NCBI RefSeq assembly: GCF_018137965.1
Contig: NZ_CP073100.1
Span: forward strand, 5,257,989-5,321,988
Direction of reading: 5' to 3'
DNA: 64,000 nucleotides
Origin: Luteolibacter ambystomatis
GTDB lineage: Bacteria; Verrucomicrobiota; Verrucomicrobiia; Verrucomicrobiales; Akkermansiaceae
This document shows, piece after piece, positions 33,642-42,100 of the stretch (positions within the stretch are counted from its first letter, which is position 1; each line of letters begins with the position of its first letter). The translations under genes and the position numbers were made by a program. The notes beneath the pieces were generated by a model. The model worked only from the letters and a program-made list of their open reading frames with translations. It searched no databases and had not been told where the DNA came from.

Positions 33642-33860
33642 ATGAAAAGCGACCTTGTCGAAAAAGCTTCCGAGATCGTTTCCGATCCGCTCGTCCTGGT
33701 GAACCTCGTCTCGCAGCGGGTGCGCCAGCTCAACAGCGGACGTTCCCCGTTGATTCCGACCCGCCCGAGCATGGGTGCCGCCGATATCGCCCTCCAGGAG
33801 ATCATCGAAGGCAAGATCAAGCTCGGCGAGAAGAAGAAGGAAGAGGCCGTCGCCGAGTAA
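33642..33860 (+). CDS. rpoZ: RNA polymerase omega subunit
   Basis: 72 residues. DPLVLVNLVSQRVRQLNSGR and ADIALQEIIEGKIKLG reproduce the omega core helices (lvl-VS-RvrQL--G and A--Ei--GKi). Omega binds the beta-prime C-terminus and assists polymerase assembly. An upstream in-frame extension to 33537 exists, but the ATG at 33642 gives the normal omega length and N-terminus. The next gene, smpB, follows 61 bases later. Confidence 0.88.
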   Translation: MKSDLVEKASEIVSDPLVLVNLVSQRVRQLNSGRSPLIPTRPSMGAADIALQEIIEGKIKLGEKKKEEAVAE

Positions 33861-33921
33861 TCGGATCCGTGGCTCCGGCCGCATTTGATTTCTCCCGGTA
33901 GAACCGTACCCTGCCACCACC

Positions 33922-34380
33922 ATGAGCGAGGACATCGCGACCAATCGGAAGGCCGGGCGCGATTTCCACATCACCGCCAAATTCGAGGCGGGGCTGGAGC
34001 TGAAGGGCACCGAGGTCAAATCGATCCGCGCCGGGAAGATCAATATTTCCGACGCCTTCGCCCGCGTCGAGAAAGGGCAGGTGTTCCTGTATGGTTGTGA
34101 CATCCAACCGTGGGAAACCGCCGCGGAATGGTTCAACCATCCCGCGAAGCGCCCGCGCCGCCTCCTGCTGAACAAGAAGGAGATCTTCAAGATGGAGCAG
34201 GCCACCGCGCTCCAGGGCTGCACCCTGCCGCTCCTCCGGATGTATTGGAAAAACCGCCGGGTGAAGGTGGAAATCGGCATCGGCAAGGGCAAGACCCACG
34301 CCGACCAGCGCCACGATCTGAAGAAAAAGGTCGAGATGCGGGAAGTGCAGCGCGAGATCCAGCGGTTCAACCGCAGGTGA
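33922..34380 (+). CDS. smpB: SsrA-binding protein SmpB
   Basis: 152 residues, full length. [59 protein letters not shown] and the C-terminal basic tail are all typical. SmpB delivers tmRNA to stalled ribosomes; the tmRNA gene itself was not found in this window. Confidence 0.96.
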   Translation: MSEDIATNRKAGRDFHITAKFEAGLELKGTEVKSIRAGKINISDAFARVEKGQVFLYGCDIQPWETAAEWFNHPAKRPRRLLLNKKEIFKMEQATALQGCTLPLLRMYWKNRRVKVEIGIGKGKTHADQRHDLKKKVEMREVQREIQRFNRR

Positions 34381-34487
34381 GCCTTGAAACCGAAAAACCT
34401 TGCCAAGTCCCCCCGGCGGCGGTTACCTCCCCGCCCGAACTCCAACGAGGACGGTCCGGCAGCCGCTGGATCCATCCGTTTACGACC

Positions 34488-34739
34488 ATGAGCGAAATCA
34501 ACCTGAAGGACTATCAAGTCCACGACAAAGACACCGGCAGCGCCTCCTACCAGGCCGCCCTCCTCACGCAGCGCATCCAGCACCTGACGATCCACCTGAA
34601 CGCCAACACGAAGGACTTCTCGTCCCGCCGCGGCCTTCTGAAGATGGTGTCCCAGCGCCGCAAACTTCTGGACTACCTCAAGGGTGAGTCCGAAGAGCGT
34701 TACCAGCAGGTCATCCAGGGCCTCGGTCTCCGCCGCTAA
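34488..34739 (+). CDS. rpsO: 30S ribosomal protein S15
   Basis: 83 residues, slightly short. [40 protein letters not shown] and [20 protein letters not shown] carry the rRNA-binding helices of S15 (the usual H...DhhSRRGLL..V..RRkLLdYL). In E. coli as here rpsO is followed by pnp, with a strong hairpin between them. Confidence 0.96.
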   Translation: MSEINLKDYQVHDKDTGSASYQAALLTQRIQHLTIHLNANTKDFSSRRGLLKMVSQRRKLLDYLKGESEERYQQVIQGLGLRR

Positions 34740-34749
34740 CTTTCGCGCC

Positions 34750-34779
34750 AACAGCCACCCGGGTAACCGGGTGGCTGTT
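34750..34779 (+). terminator. rpsO-pnp intergenic hairpin
   Basis: Perfect 13-bp arms, AACAGCCACCCGG and its complement, around GTAA. There is no T-run after it, so it may be a partial terminator or an RNase III-type processing site rather than a complete stop, as known for the rpsO-pnp junction in E. coli. Confidence 0.7.
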
Positions 34780-34947
34780 CCGCAAAACAGGGAAGGCACC
34801 CAAAAAAGAAAACGCCTCCCTGCTCCCGGACAACGATCCGCTTCCCTCGTCCGCATGTGCGGAATGCTTCAGGAAGCCGTCCGGAACCCCAAGACCCCGC
34901 GTGGCAAGGTGCCCCGCGGGTTTGATGCAAAAAGAAGAAACAAGAAT

Positions 34948-37089
34948 ATGAATATTCACACCATCACGGCCGAGGTCGGAACGAATCCGATCACGATCGA
35001 AACCGGCAAGCTTGCCAAACTCGCCGACGGTGCCGTTACCGTCCGCTCCGGTGACACCATCATCCTCGTCACCGCCGTCTCCGCCACCAAGGTGAAGGAC
35101 GGTCAAACTTGGTTCCCCCTTTCCGTCGAGTACAAGGAAAAGGCCTCCGCCGCCGGCGTGTTCCCGGGTGGCTACTTCAAGCGTGAAGGCCGTCCGACCG
35201 AGAAGGAAATCCTCACCTGCCGCATGACGGACCGCCCGCTGCGTCCGCTGTTCCCGAAGGGTTACTTTTACGACACCCAGATCGTCGCCCTGCTCCTCAG
35301 CGCGGACGCGATCAACGACGCCGACATCCTCTCGATGAACGGTGCCTCCGCCGCCCTCTGTCTTTCCGACATCCCGTTCGCCGGCCCGATCGGCGCGGTG
35401 CGCGTGGGCCGCGTCGATGGCGAGTTCGTCATCAACCCGACCTTCGACGAGCGTGAGAACAGCGATCTCGACCTCGTCTACGTGGGTAACAAGACCGACG
35501 TGATCATGATCGAAGGCGCCGCCGACGAGCTCCCGGAAGAGGAGTTCGTGAAGGCCCTCCACTTCGCCCAGGAAGCCGTCCAGAAGCTGGTGGTTGTCCA
35601 GGAAGAGCTCGTCCGCCTCGCGGGCAAGCCGAAGCGCGATTACACCCCGGTGCTCGCCAAGGAGAACCTCCTTGAGATCGCCTACGAAATCGCCGGCGAC
35701 CGCATCGAAGGTGCCATCTACGCCCCGACCAAGGTCGAGCGTGCGAAGAAGGTCGGTGCCCTCCGCGACGAAGTGGAAGCCGCCATCAAGGAGCGCGCTC
35801 CGGAAGCCACTCCGTTCGACGTCGAGCAGGCGTTCGAATACCTCCAGAAGAAGGCCTTCCGCATCTCCATCATGGAGAAGGGCGTCCGCGCCGACGGCCG
35901 CACCGTGGGCCAGCTCCGCAACCTGTATGCCGAGGCCAACGTGCTTCCGCGCGTTCACGGTTCCGCCATCTTCTCCCGCGGTGAAACGCAGGCCCTCGCC
36001 ATCGCGACCCTCGCGCCGGGCGATGAGAAGCAGTTCATCGACAACTACGCCGGTGGCGAAAGCGAGAAGCGCTTCATCCTTCACTACAACTTCCCTCCGT
36101 TCTCCGTGGGTGAAACCGGCCGCATGGGTGGCCTGAACCGCCGCGAGATCGGCCACGGTGCGCTCGCCGAGCGCTCCATCGAGCCGGTGCTCCCGCACCC
36201 GGACGAGTTCCCCTACGCGATCCGCGTGTCCTCCGAAGTGACCGAGTCGAACGGCTCCACCTCGATGGCCACCGTGTGCTCCGGCACCATGTCGCTCCTC
36301 AGCGCCGGTGTCCCGCTCATCCGCCCGGTTGCCGGTATCTCCGTCGGCCTCGTCACCGAGTTCAGCGAAGCCGGTGTCATGGAGAAGTACATCCCGCTCC
36401 TCGACATCATCGGCAGCGAAGACTTCTACGGTGACATGGACTTCAAGCTTTGCGGCACCAGCCACGGTGTCACCGGCTACCAGCTCGACCTGAAGCTCCC
36501 GGGCATCCCCCTCTCGATCCTCGCGGAAGCCGTGACGATCGCGAAGAACGCCCGCACGCCGATCCTTGAGAAGATGGCCGAGGCCATCCCGTCCCACGGC
36601 GAGCTCAGCCCGCACGCCCCGCGCATCGTTTCGATCAAGATCCCGGCGGATCGCATCGGCGAGCTCATCGGGCCTGGCGGCAAGAACATCAAGGGCATCC
36701 AGGCCGAGTCCGGCGCGGAAGTCAGCATCGAAGACGACGGCACCGTGCGCATCTACGCCTCCAAGCAGGAAGGCCTCGATCGTGCGAAGTCGCTCATCGA
36801 GCGCATGTTCCAGGAGATCGAAGTCGGCAAGGTCTACACCGGCAAGGTTGTCAGCATCACCGCCTTCGGTGCCTTCATGGAAGTGCTCCCGGGCAAGGAC
36901 GGTCTCGTCCACGTCTCCGAGCTGGCCGAAGGCCGCACCGAGAACGTCGAAGACATCGTCAAGAAGGGCGATCTCATCACCGCCAAGTGCATCGGCGTTG
37001 ACGAGAAAGGCCGCGTGAAGATGAGCCGCCGCGCTTACCTCCGCGACCAGAAGGCTGCTGAAGCCGCTCCGGCTCCGGCCGAGGCCTGA
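34948..37089 (+). CDS. pnp: Polyribonucleotide nucleotidyltransferase (PNPase)
   Basis: 713 residues. Phosphorolytic 3' to 5' exoribonuclease and part of the degradosome. Two RNase PH-like domains (about 1-210 and 300-535) with GYFKREGRPTEKEILTCRMTDRPLRPLFP, GVRADGRTVGQLRN and LDIIGSEDFYGDMDFK; then a KH domain (IPADRIGELIGPGGKNIKGI) and an S1 domain (GKVVSITAFGAFMEVLPGKD) and a short Ala/Pro tail. The ATG is preceded by AAAAAGAAGAAACAAG, a purine-rich stretch close to a ribosome binding site. Usually autoregulated through its leader. Confidence 0.97.
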   Translation: MNIHTITAEVGTNPITIETGKLAKLADGAVTVRSGDTIILVTAVSATKVKDGQTWFPLSVEYKEKASAAGVFPGGYFKREGRPTEKEILTCRMTDRPLRPLFPKGYFYDTQIVALLLSADAINDADILSMNGASAALCLSDIPFAGPIGAVRVGRVDGEFVINPTFDERENSDLDLVYVGNKTDVIMIEGAADELPEEEFVKALHFAQEAVQKLVVVQEELVRLAGKPKRDYTPVLAKENLLEIAYEIAGDRIEGAIYAPTKVERAKKVGALRDEVEAAIKERAPEATPFDVEQAFEYLQKKAFRISIMEKGVRADGRTVGQLRNLYAEANVLPRVHGSAIFSRGETQALAIATLAPGDEKQFIDNYAGGESEKRFILHYNFPPFSVGETGRMGGLNRREIGHGALAERSIEPVLPHPDEFPYAIRVSSEVTESNGSTSMATVCSGTMSLLSAGVPLIRPVAGISVGLVTEFSEAGVMEKYIPLLDIIGSEDFYGDMDFKLCGTSHGVTGYQLDLKLPGIPLSILAEAVTIAKNARTPILEKMAEAIPSHGELSPHAPRIVSIKIPADRIGELIGPGGKNIKGIQAESGAEVSIEDDGTVRIYASKQEGLDRAKSLIERMFQEIEVGKVYTGKVVSITAFGAFMEVLPGKDGLVHVSELAEGRTENVEDIVKKGDLITAKCIGVDEKGRVKMSRRAYLRDQKAAEAAPAPAEA

Positions 37090-37114
37090 TCGTTTCCGAT
37101 CCATTGATTCCTCC

Positions 37115-37146
37115 AAACACCCGGACCGGAAACGGTCCGGGTGTTT
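37115..37146 (+). terminator. Rho-independent terminator of pnp
   Basis: Perfect 13-bp arms AAACACCCGGACC and GGTCCGGGTGTTT followed by TGCTTT, 26 bases after the pnp stop. Confidence 0.85.
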
Positions 37147-37278
37147 TGCTTTGTGGAAAGCCGCTCTGAAGGGCGGGTGTTCATTGCACTGTCCTGACAT
37201 CCTATCGGTGGATAGGCTTCGCTCATGATCCGCTGCGCCGATCAACTCATCGCTGGTCACAAGAAGGGAGTCAGACGA

Positions 37279-37551
37279 ATGATTCCGTGGATGATTCTGT
37301 TGGGCGTGCTGTCGGTGCTCTTTCCGAAATCGCCATGGATGGTCATTCCCTTCCTGTTGATGATGCTCGCGGTCGGAGGTTTTCTGATGGCGCGGCGGCG
37401 GGATGTCCGCGAAATCGCCTGTTCATCTTGTGGTGGAGCATGTCGGGATGGATACAAGTGCGGCCCGTTGGTTCTCATCTGCGATCAATGTGGTGAAGTT
37501 CACCAGACGGACTGCGTGATTGAGAAGGCGGGTCCGCGCCGGAGTTTTTGA
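37279..37551 (+). CDS. Small membrane protein with zinc-ribbon tail
   Basis: 90 residues. Two hydrophobic helices (MIPWMILLGVLSVLF and WMVIPFLLMMLAVGGFLM) are followed by a cysteine-rich cytoplasmic segment CSSCGGACRDGYKC and CDQCGEVHQTDC, which can form a zinc ribbon. The ATG at 37279 is preferred over one at 37225 because GGGAG lies 8 bases before it. No family recognised. Not obviously linked to its neighbours. Confidence 0.65.
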   Translation: MIPWMILLGVLSVLFPKSPWMVIPFLLMMLAVGGFLMARRRDVREIACSSCGGACRDGYKCGPLVLICDQCGEVHQTDCVIEKAGPRRSF

Positions 37552-37637
37552 ATTTCCGCGGCTGGCGTATCATGCATTTCGCCGGATGGCGGCTTGGGGC
37601 TTTCCAAGTCGGAACCGGGTTGTTATGTCCCCGCGCC

Positions 37638-38579
37638 ATGAAGAAACAGTTCATTTGGCCACTGATGGCGCTCGCTTTCGGTTTGATGGCGGCGATGCCG
37701 GTTCGCGCCGCCCAGCCGGAAAAGGAAGCGGACGAGCAGACCCGCCAGGAAAACGTGTCGAAGATCCGCGAATGGGTGGACGGGCTGAAATTCCAAACCG
37801 GCGAGGTGCCGGTGGGCACCGTGGCGAAGGCGAAGGTGCCGGACGGCTACAAGTATCTCAATCCGGAGGACTCCGGCAAGTATCTGCAACTGCTGGGCAA
37901 TCCGCCCGCGGAAGTGCTCGGCATCCTCTTTCCGAAGGACATGGACCTGATGGGGGACTCGCGTTGGTTCGTCGTGCTGGAATACGAGAAGGAAGGCCAC
38001 GTGAAGGACGACGATGCGGCGAAGATCGACTACAACGATCTGCTGGACGACATGAAGAAATCCTCCGCGGAGATCAACAAGGAGCGCGTGAAGCAGGGCT
38101 ACGATGCCGTGGAGATCGTCGGCTGGGCCGCTTCACCGCGCTATGATGCCTCCACCCACAAGTTGTATTGGGCGAAGGATCTCAAGTTCGGAGGCGCCGA
38201 TGGGGAGCACACGCTGAACTACAACATCCGCATGCTGGGACGCGAAGGCGTGCTCGTCGCGAATGCGGTGGGTGGCATGCAGGACTTGAAGGACATCGAG
38301 AAAGCCACGCCGGACATTCTTGCGATGGTCGATTTCACACCCGGCAACCGTTACGAAGATTACAATCCGAAGACCGACCACACCGCCGAGTATGGCATCG
38401 CCGGTTTGATCGCCGGAGCCGCCGGCCTCAAGGTCGCGGCGAAGCTCGGCATCTTCGCATTGATTGCCAAGAAGGCCGTGATCCTGTGGAAACCGATCGC
38501 GATCGCCCTGGCAGTCATCGCCTCGCGCTTCAAAAAGATCGTCGGCTTCTTCCGAAAGAAGAGCCCGGACGCGGTCTGA
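37638..38579 (+). CDS. DUF2167 membrane protein
   Basis: 313 residues. Signal peptide MKKQFIWPLMALAFGLMAAM (PVRA follows), then the DUF2167 body: GDSRWFVVLEYEKEGHVKDDDAAKIDYNDL, EIVGWAASPRYDASTHKLYWAKDL, LNYNIRMLGREGVLVANAVG and a C-terminal helix pair (GIAGLIAGAAGLKVAAKLGIF and AVILWKPIAIALAVIASRF). Function is unknown for the whole family; the C-terminal helices should anchor it in the inner membrane. Confidence 0.9.
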   Translation: MKKQFIWPLMALAFGLMAAMPVRAAQPEKEADEQTRQENVSKIREWVDGLKFQTGEVPVGTVAKAKVPDGYKYLNPEDSGKYLQLLGNPPAEVLGILFPKDMDLMGDSRWFVVLEYEKEGHVKDDDAAKIDYNDLLDDMKKSSAEINKERVKQGYDAVEIVGWAASPRYDASTHKLYWAKDLKFGGADGEHTLNYNIRMLGREGVLVANAVGGMQDLKDIEKATPDILAMVDFTPGNRYEDYNPKTDHTAEYGIAGLIAGAAGLKVAAKLGIFALIAKKAVILWKPIAIALAVIASRFKKIVGFFRKKSPDAV

Positions 38580-38594
38580 CGATAGACCACCTCT

Positions 38595-38626
38595 CCGGCC
38601 GGTCTCCCCAGGGGGGCCGGCTTTTT
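38595..38626 (+). terminator. Rho-independent terminator
   Basis: CCGGCC pairs with GGCCGG, with CCCC/GGGG in the loop, followed by CTTTTTC. Ends the DUF2167 transcript. Confidence 0.8.
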
Positions 38627-38641
38627 CGCGTCAGGATGGTT

Positions 38642-39115
38642 TCAAGGAGCTCTCCGGCTTCCTCGCGGGGAAGTGATGCCGCAGGCTTCGAGTTCCAGCG
38701 GTGCGGCGGCGTAGCTCTCGGTGAGGCATTCGAAGAGATAGCGTTTGAGAAACGATGAGGTGCCGCCTAGCCGCTCGAACTGGGCGACATGGTGGAGTTC
38801 GTGCCGGATCAGATCCATCGACTCATGCGTGGCGAAGATGCCGTGGCCGAGAGTCATGCCGGATGGCGCGAAGACCGGGAAGGACCATCGCATGGCCAGA
38901 CTTACCATCCAACCTGGGACTGGAGCGGGAATGGGATCGAGATGGAGGATGCGGACTCTATCCGGCCGGATGACGCCGATTTCCGCGGCCAACGCATGCT
39001 CCTGGATGCTCAAAGGCCGGCCTTCACGGAGGATGCGCCGCTCCTGATGCTCCGCCCACGGCGTTACCGCGGAGGCGAGGGCATCGGCGAGGATATGTGC
39101 GAACAGCGGACTCAT
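38642..39115 (-). CDS. Putative zinc-metallopeptidase-like protein
   Basis: 157 residues. The C-terminal half holds DLIRHELHHVAQFERLGG, an HExxH zinc-binding motif followed by a helix with LTESYAAAPLELEA; the downstream glutamate could be the third ligand. Upstream, the region TLGHGIFATHESMD precedes the metal site. No signal peptide is visible, and I cannot name the family. Two terminators separate it from both neighbours. Confidence 0.6.
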   Translation of the reverse strand: MSPLFAHILADALASAVTPWAEHQERRILREGRPLSIQEHALAAEIGVIRPDRVRILHLDPIPAPVPGWMVSLAMRWSFPVFAPSGMTLGHGIFATHESMDLIRHELHHVAQFERLGGTSSFLKRYLFECLTESYAAAPLELEACGITSPRGSRRAP

Positions 39116-39121
39116 GTTGTC

Positions 39122-39178
39122 GGAGCGCGGACTTCAGTCCGCTTGTTTCTTATCAGAGCGGGCTGAAGTCCTCGCTCC
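39122..39178. repeat. Imperfect inverted repeat, REP-like
   Basis: 21-base arms (39122-39142 and 39158-39178) with two mismatches, containing GGACTTCAG and CTGAAGTCC. The core GCGGGCTGAAGTCC also occurs at 54978-54991. Between two convergent genes. Confidence 0.6.
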
Positions 39179-39198
39179 AATTTTGGCTGCAAATGAAA

Positions 39199-39228
39199 AA
39201 CGGCCGCTTCCGTGAGGAAGCGGCCGTT
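39199..39228 (-). terminator. Rho-independent terminator of argG
   Basis: Perfect 13-bp arms starting AACGGCCGC around a 4-base loop; on the minus strand the stem is followed by TTTTTC. Confidence 0.9.
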
Positions 39229-39247
39229 GGAAGGGATCGGCTTCGCC

Positions 39248-40531
39248 TTACTTCACCTGGCGCGCGCTGGCTTTCAGGCGCAGGGCGTTCAGGGCGATGA
39301 AACCGGTGGCGTCGTCCTGGTTGTAGGCCGCTTCCTGCCCGCCTTCCATGGTGGCGACGGCTTCGGAGTAGAGGCTGTGCGGGGACTTGCGGCCGGCGTT
39401 CATGACGTTGCCCTTGTAGAGCTTCACGCGCACTTCGCCGGACACCGTCTTCTGGGTCTCGGTGACAAGGGCCTGGATGGCCTCGCGCTCCGGGGCGAAC
39501 CAAAAACCGTTGTACACGAGCTGGGCGTACTTCGGAATGAGTCCGTCGCGGATGAACATCGCCTCGCGGTCCACGGTGAGGGCTTCCAGGTCGCGGTGCG
39601 CGGCGAGGAGGATGGTGCCACCGGGGGTTTCATAGACGCCGCGGGACTTCATGCCCACGAAGCGGTTTTCCACGATGTCCACGCGGCCCACGCCATTGCG
39701 GCCGCCGAGAAGGTTCAGCACGCGCATCACACCATACGGAGTGAGCAGGGTGTAGCCGTCCTTGGTGCCTTCCACCTTCACATCACCGAGTTCGGTGATG
39801 AGTGCGGCAAGGTTGTCGTGCTTGATGCCGACGGCATTGCCCTTGTCGAAGAGGATCTCGACGTATTCCGGCGCATCCGGTGCTTCTTCCGGAGACACGG
39901 AAAGAACGTACATCTCGCGGTCGGCTTCGGTGGTCGCGTCGTACCACGGGTCTTCCAGCATGCCGGCTTCGAAGGAGATGTGCAGGAGGTTGCGGTCCAT
40001 CGAGTAGGGCTTCTTCATGGAAGCCTTGATCGGGATGCCGTGGGACTCGGCGTAGGCGATCATCTCGGCGCGGCCCGGGAACTCCTCGCGGAAGGAAGCG
40101 TCGCGCCATGGGGCGATGCATTTCACGTTCGGAGCGAGAGAGGCGGCGGAAAGTTCGAAGCGGACCTGGTCGTTGCCCTTGCCGGTGGCACCGTGGGCGA
40201 TGGCATCCGCCCCTTCCTTGAGGGCGACTTCCAGCATGCCCTTGGCGATGCAGGGGCGGGCGATGGAGGTGCCGAGCAGGTAGCGGCCTTCATAGATCGC
40301 GCCAGCCTGGATCATCGGGAAGATGTAGTCGCGGGCGAAGTCTTCCTTCAGGTCACCGAGATAGTACTTCGACGCACCGGTGGTGAGGGCCTTTTCCTCA
40401 AGGCCGTCGAGTTCATCCGCCTGGCCGACGTCGGCACAATAGGCGATGATCTCGGCGTTGTATTTCTCCTTGAGCCACTTGAGCAGGACGGAGGTGTCGA
40501 GACCTCCGGAATACGCGACGACGATTTTCAT
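39248..40531 (-). CDS. argG: Argininosuccinate synthase
   Basis: 427 residues. Joins citrulline and aspartate with ATP in arginine synthesis. N-terminal PP-loop [24 protein letters not shown]; the citrulline/aspartate site [34 protein letters not shown]. The fold is complete and no residues are missing. Monocistronic with its own terminator. Confidence 0.97.
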   Translation of the reverse strand: MKIVVAYSGGLDTSVLLKWLKEKYNAEIIAYCADVGQADELDGLEEKALTTGASKYYLGDLKEDFARDYIFPMIQAGAIYEGRYLLGTSIARPCIAKGMLEVALKEGADAIAHGATGKGNDQVRFELSAASLAPNVKCIAPWRDASFREEFPGRAEMIAYAESHGIPIKASMKKPYSMDRNLLHISFEAGMLEDPWYDATTEADREMYVLSVSPEEAPDAPEYVEILFDKGNAVGIKHDNLAALITELGDVKVEGTKDGYTLLTPYGVMRVLNLLGGRNGVGRVDIVENRFVGMKSRGVYETPGGTILLAAHRDLEALTVDREAMFIRDGLIPKYAQLVYNGFWFAPEREAIQALVTETQKTVSGEVRVKLYKGNVMNAGRKSPHSLYSEAVATMEGGQEAAYNQDDATGFIALNALRLKASARQVK

Positions 40532-40642
40532 GGCGGCGGGAGAAAATCACGCCGGGGCCGGGGGTGCAAGCGTAGTGGCGGATTTCGACGGAATCGTGCC
40601 TTGGGGCTTGGGAACAGGAGGCTGGGAAGTTAGGAACCCGGC

Positions 40643-41386
40643 ATGCCCCACCTGTCGCCCGCCGGATACGCCCTCGCCGTGTTGGCGGCGCTGTGCATCG
40701 GGCTTTCCAAGTCCGGGTTCAGCGGAATTTCGCTGGTTTCGGTGGTGCTGTTCGCGGAGCTGTATGAGGCGAAGAACTCGGTGGGCCTCGCCCTGCCACT
40801 GCTGATCGCGGCGGACCTGATGGCCTATCCGGCGTTCCGGAAACACGGTTCGTGGAAGCCGGTGTGGGGCCTGCTCTTGCCGACCTTGGCCGGTCTCCTG
40901 ATCGGCTGCTTAGTGCTGCACTACATGGACGACCGCCAGCTCCGGCGGGCCATCGGCGTTTCCATTCTGGTCATGGTGGCGGTGCAATCGTCCCGCCGCC
41001 TGAGCCCGGAAATCTATGACCGCTGGGCGCATTCGCGCGGCTGCGGCACCTTTGCGGGACTGGCGGGTGGATTCTCCACCATGCTGGCGAATGCGGCGGG
41101 GCCGGTGATCCAGCTCTACCTGCTGGCGCGGCGGATTCCGAAAATGGAACTCATCGGCACCGGTGCGCGATTTTTCCTTCTGGTGAATCTGATCAAGGTG
41201 CCGCTCAATGCCCAGCTCGCGACCATCACCCGCGAGAGCCTGCTGGAGAATGCGAAGCTGGTGCCCGCCGTGGCAGCCGGGGTGTTCGGCGGGCGCTACC
41301 TGATCAAACTGGTGCCGCAGCGGGTCTTCGAGTGGATGATCGTCGGCTTCTCGCTGATCGCGGGAATCCGGCTGCTGTTCTGGTGA
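40643..41386 (+). CDS. TauE/SafE-family (DUF81) permease
   Basis: 247 residues, about eight hydrophobic helices in two repeats. The first repeat starts LAALCIGLSKSGFSGISLVSV, the second has FAGLAGGFSTMLANAAGPVIQLYLL, the paired signature of sulfite/organosulfonate exporters of this family. Substrate unknown (sulfite, sulfonate or other anion). Confidence 0.9.
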   Translation: MPHLSPAGYALAVLAALCIGLSKSGFSGISLVSVVLFAELYEAKNSVGLALPLLIAADLMAYPAFRKHGSWKPVWGLLLPTLAGLLIGCLVLHYMDDRQLRRAIGVSILVMVAVQSSRRLSPEIYDRWAHSRGCGTFAGLAGGFSTMLANAAGPVIQLYLLARRIPKMELIGTGARFFLLVNLIKVPLNAQLATITRESLLENAKLVPAVAAGVFGGRYLIKLVPQRVFEWMIVGFSLIAGIRLLFW

Positions 41387-41389
41387 GAA

Positions 41390-42037
41390 TCAGAAACCGC
41401 GGCGCTTGATTTCCTGCAGCAGCTTCCAGTTTTCGAAGGCGAAGCTCGCCATGAAGATCGGGAACAGGATGCTGCGGCCTTGGGTCAAAAGCAAAAGTCC
41501 CAGAGCAGCGATCACCGCCACCACCAGACTGATCCACAATGAGATCGTAAATCGCTTCGGTCCGAGCACGGCCACCACAAGCTGTCCGCCATCCAGTGGA
41601 ATCACTGGCAGCAGGTTGAGGATCGCCCAGGCAAAGCTGACGTTCCTCAGTGATCTTACGAAACTCTCCGCTGCAGGGGTCGGCAACGTTTCGGAACGGA
41701 GAAGCATGAGAGCGCCGATGCCGAGCAGGATCTGGATGGCAGGTCCTGCCGCCGTGACCAGGAAGCTCTGGACCCGGGTGAAGCTGCGCGCCGGGAACGA
41801 AGCATAGCCTCCGAAGGCCTGGAGCGTGATGGAGGTTGGAGCACCGAACGCCTTGCCCGTGAGCGCGTGGCCGAGCTCATGGACGAGGATGGAGATGGTG
41901 CCCGCCAACATGAATAGCAGCAGGTCAAGGAGCAGCTCGGGCGTGCTCGCGGAGAGCGCGCCCCCCAGAAGGGCGAGCGTGATCCAGAACCAAGGCTGGA
42001 TTTCGACCGGGATACCGAACAGGCGGAAGCGGACCAT
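41390..42037 (-). CDS. Site-2-type membrane metalloprotease (M50)
   Basis: 215 residues with several membrane helices. The zinc-binding HELGHALTGKAFG and the distal NLLPVIPLDGGQ motif, which supplies the third ligand, are both intact. No PDZ or CBS domain, so it belongs to the minimal M50B group. ATG at 42037 is used; a GTG at 42082 would add 15 residues. Such proteases cleave membrane-bound regulators; the target is unknown. Confidence 0.88.
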   Translation of the reverse strand: MVRFRLFGIPVEIQPWFWITLALLGGALSASTPELLLDLLLFMLAGTISILVHELGHALTGKAFGAPTSITLQAFGGYASFPARSFTRVQSFLVTAAGPAIQILLGIGALMLLRSETLPTPAAESFVRSLRNVSFAWAILNLLPVIPLDGGQLVVAVLGPKRFTISLWISLVVAVIAALGLLLLTQGRSILFPIFMASFAFENWKLLQEIKRRGF

Positions 42038-42100
42038 GGGAAGGGAGGGTGACGATCGGTGGCCGGACGGGTGGATTGGCACCCGTTCAGCGGCACCGGA

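Noticed and set aside
34711..37260. 849-codon minus-strand frame across pnp
   Set aside because: Plus-strand PNPase is complete with all motifs; the antisense product is a Val/Asp/Leu/Arg-rich shadow that also runs through two terminators.
39212..40633. 473-codon plus-strand frame opposite argG
   Set aside because: argG has all catalytic motifs; the antisense frame shows no domain.
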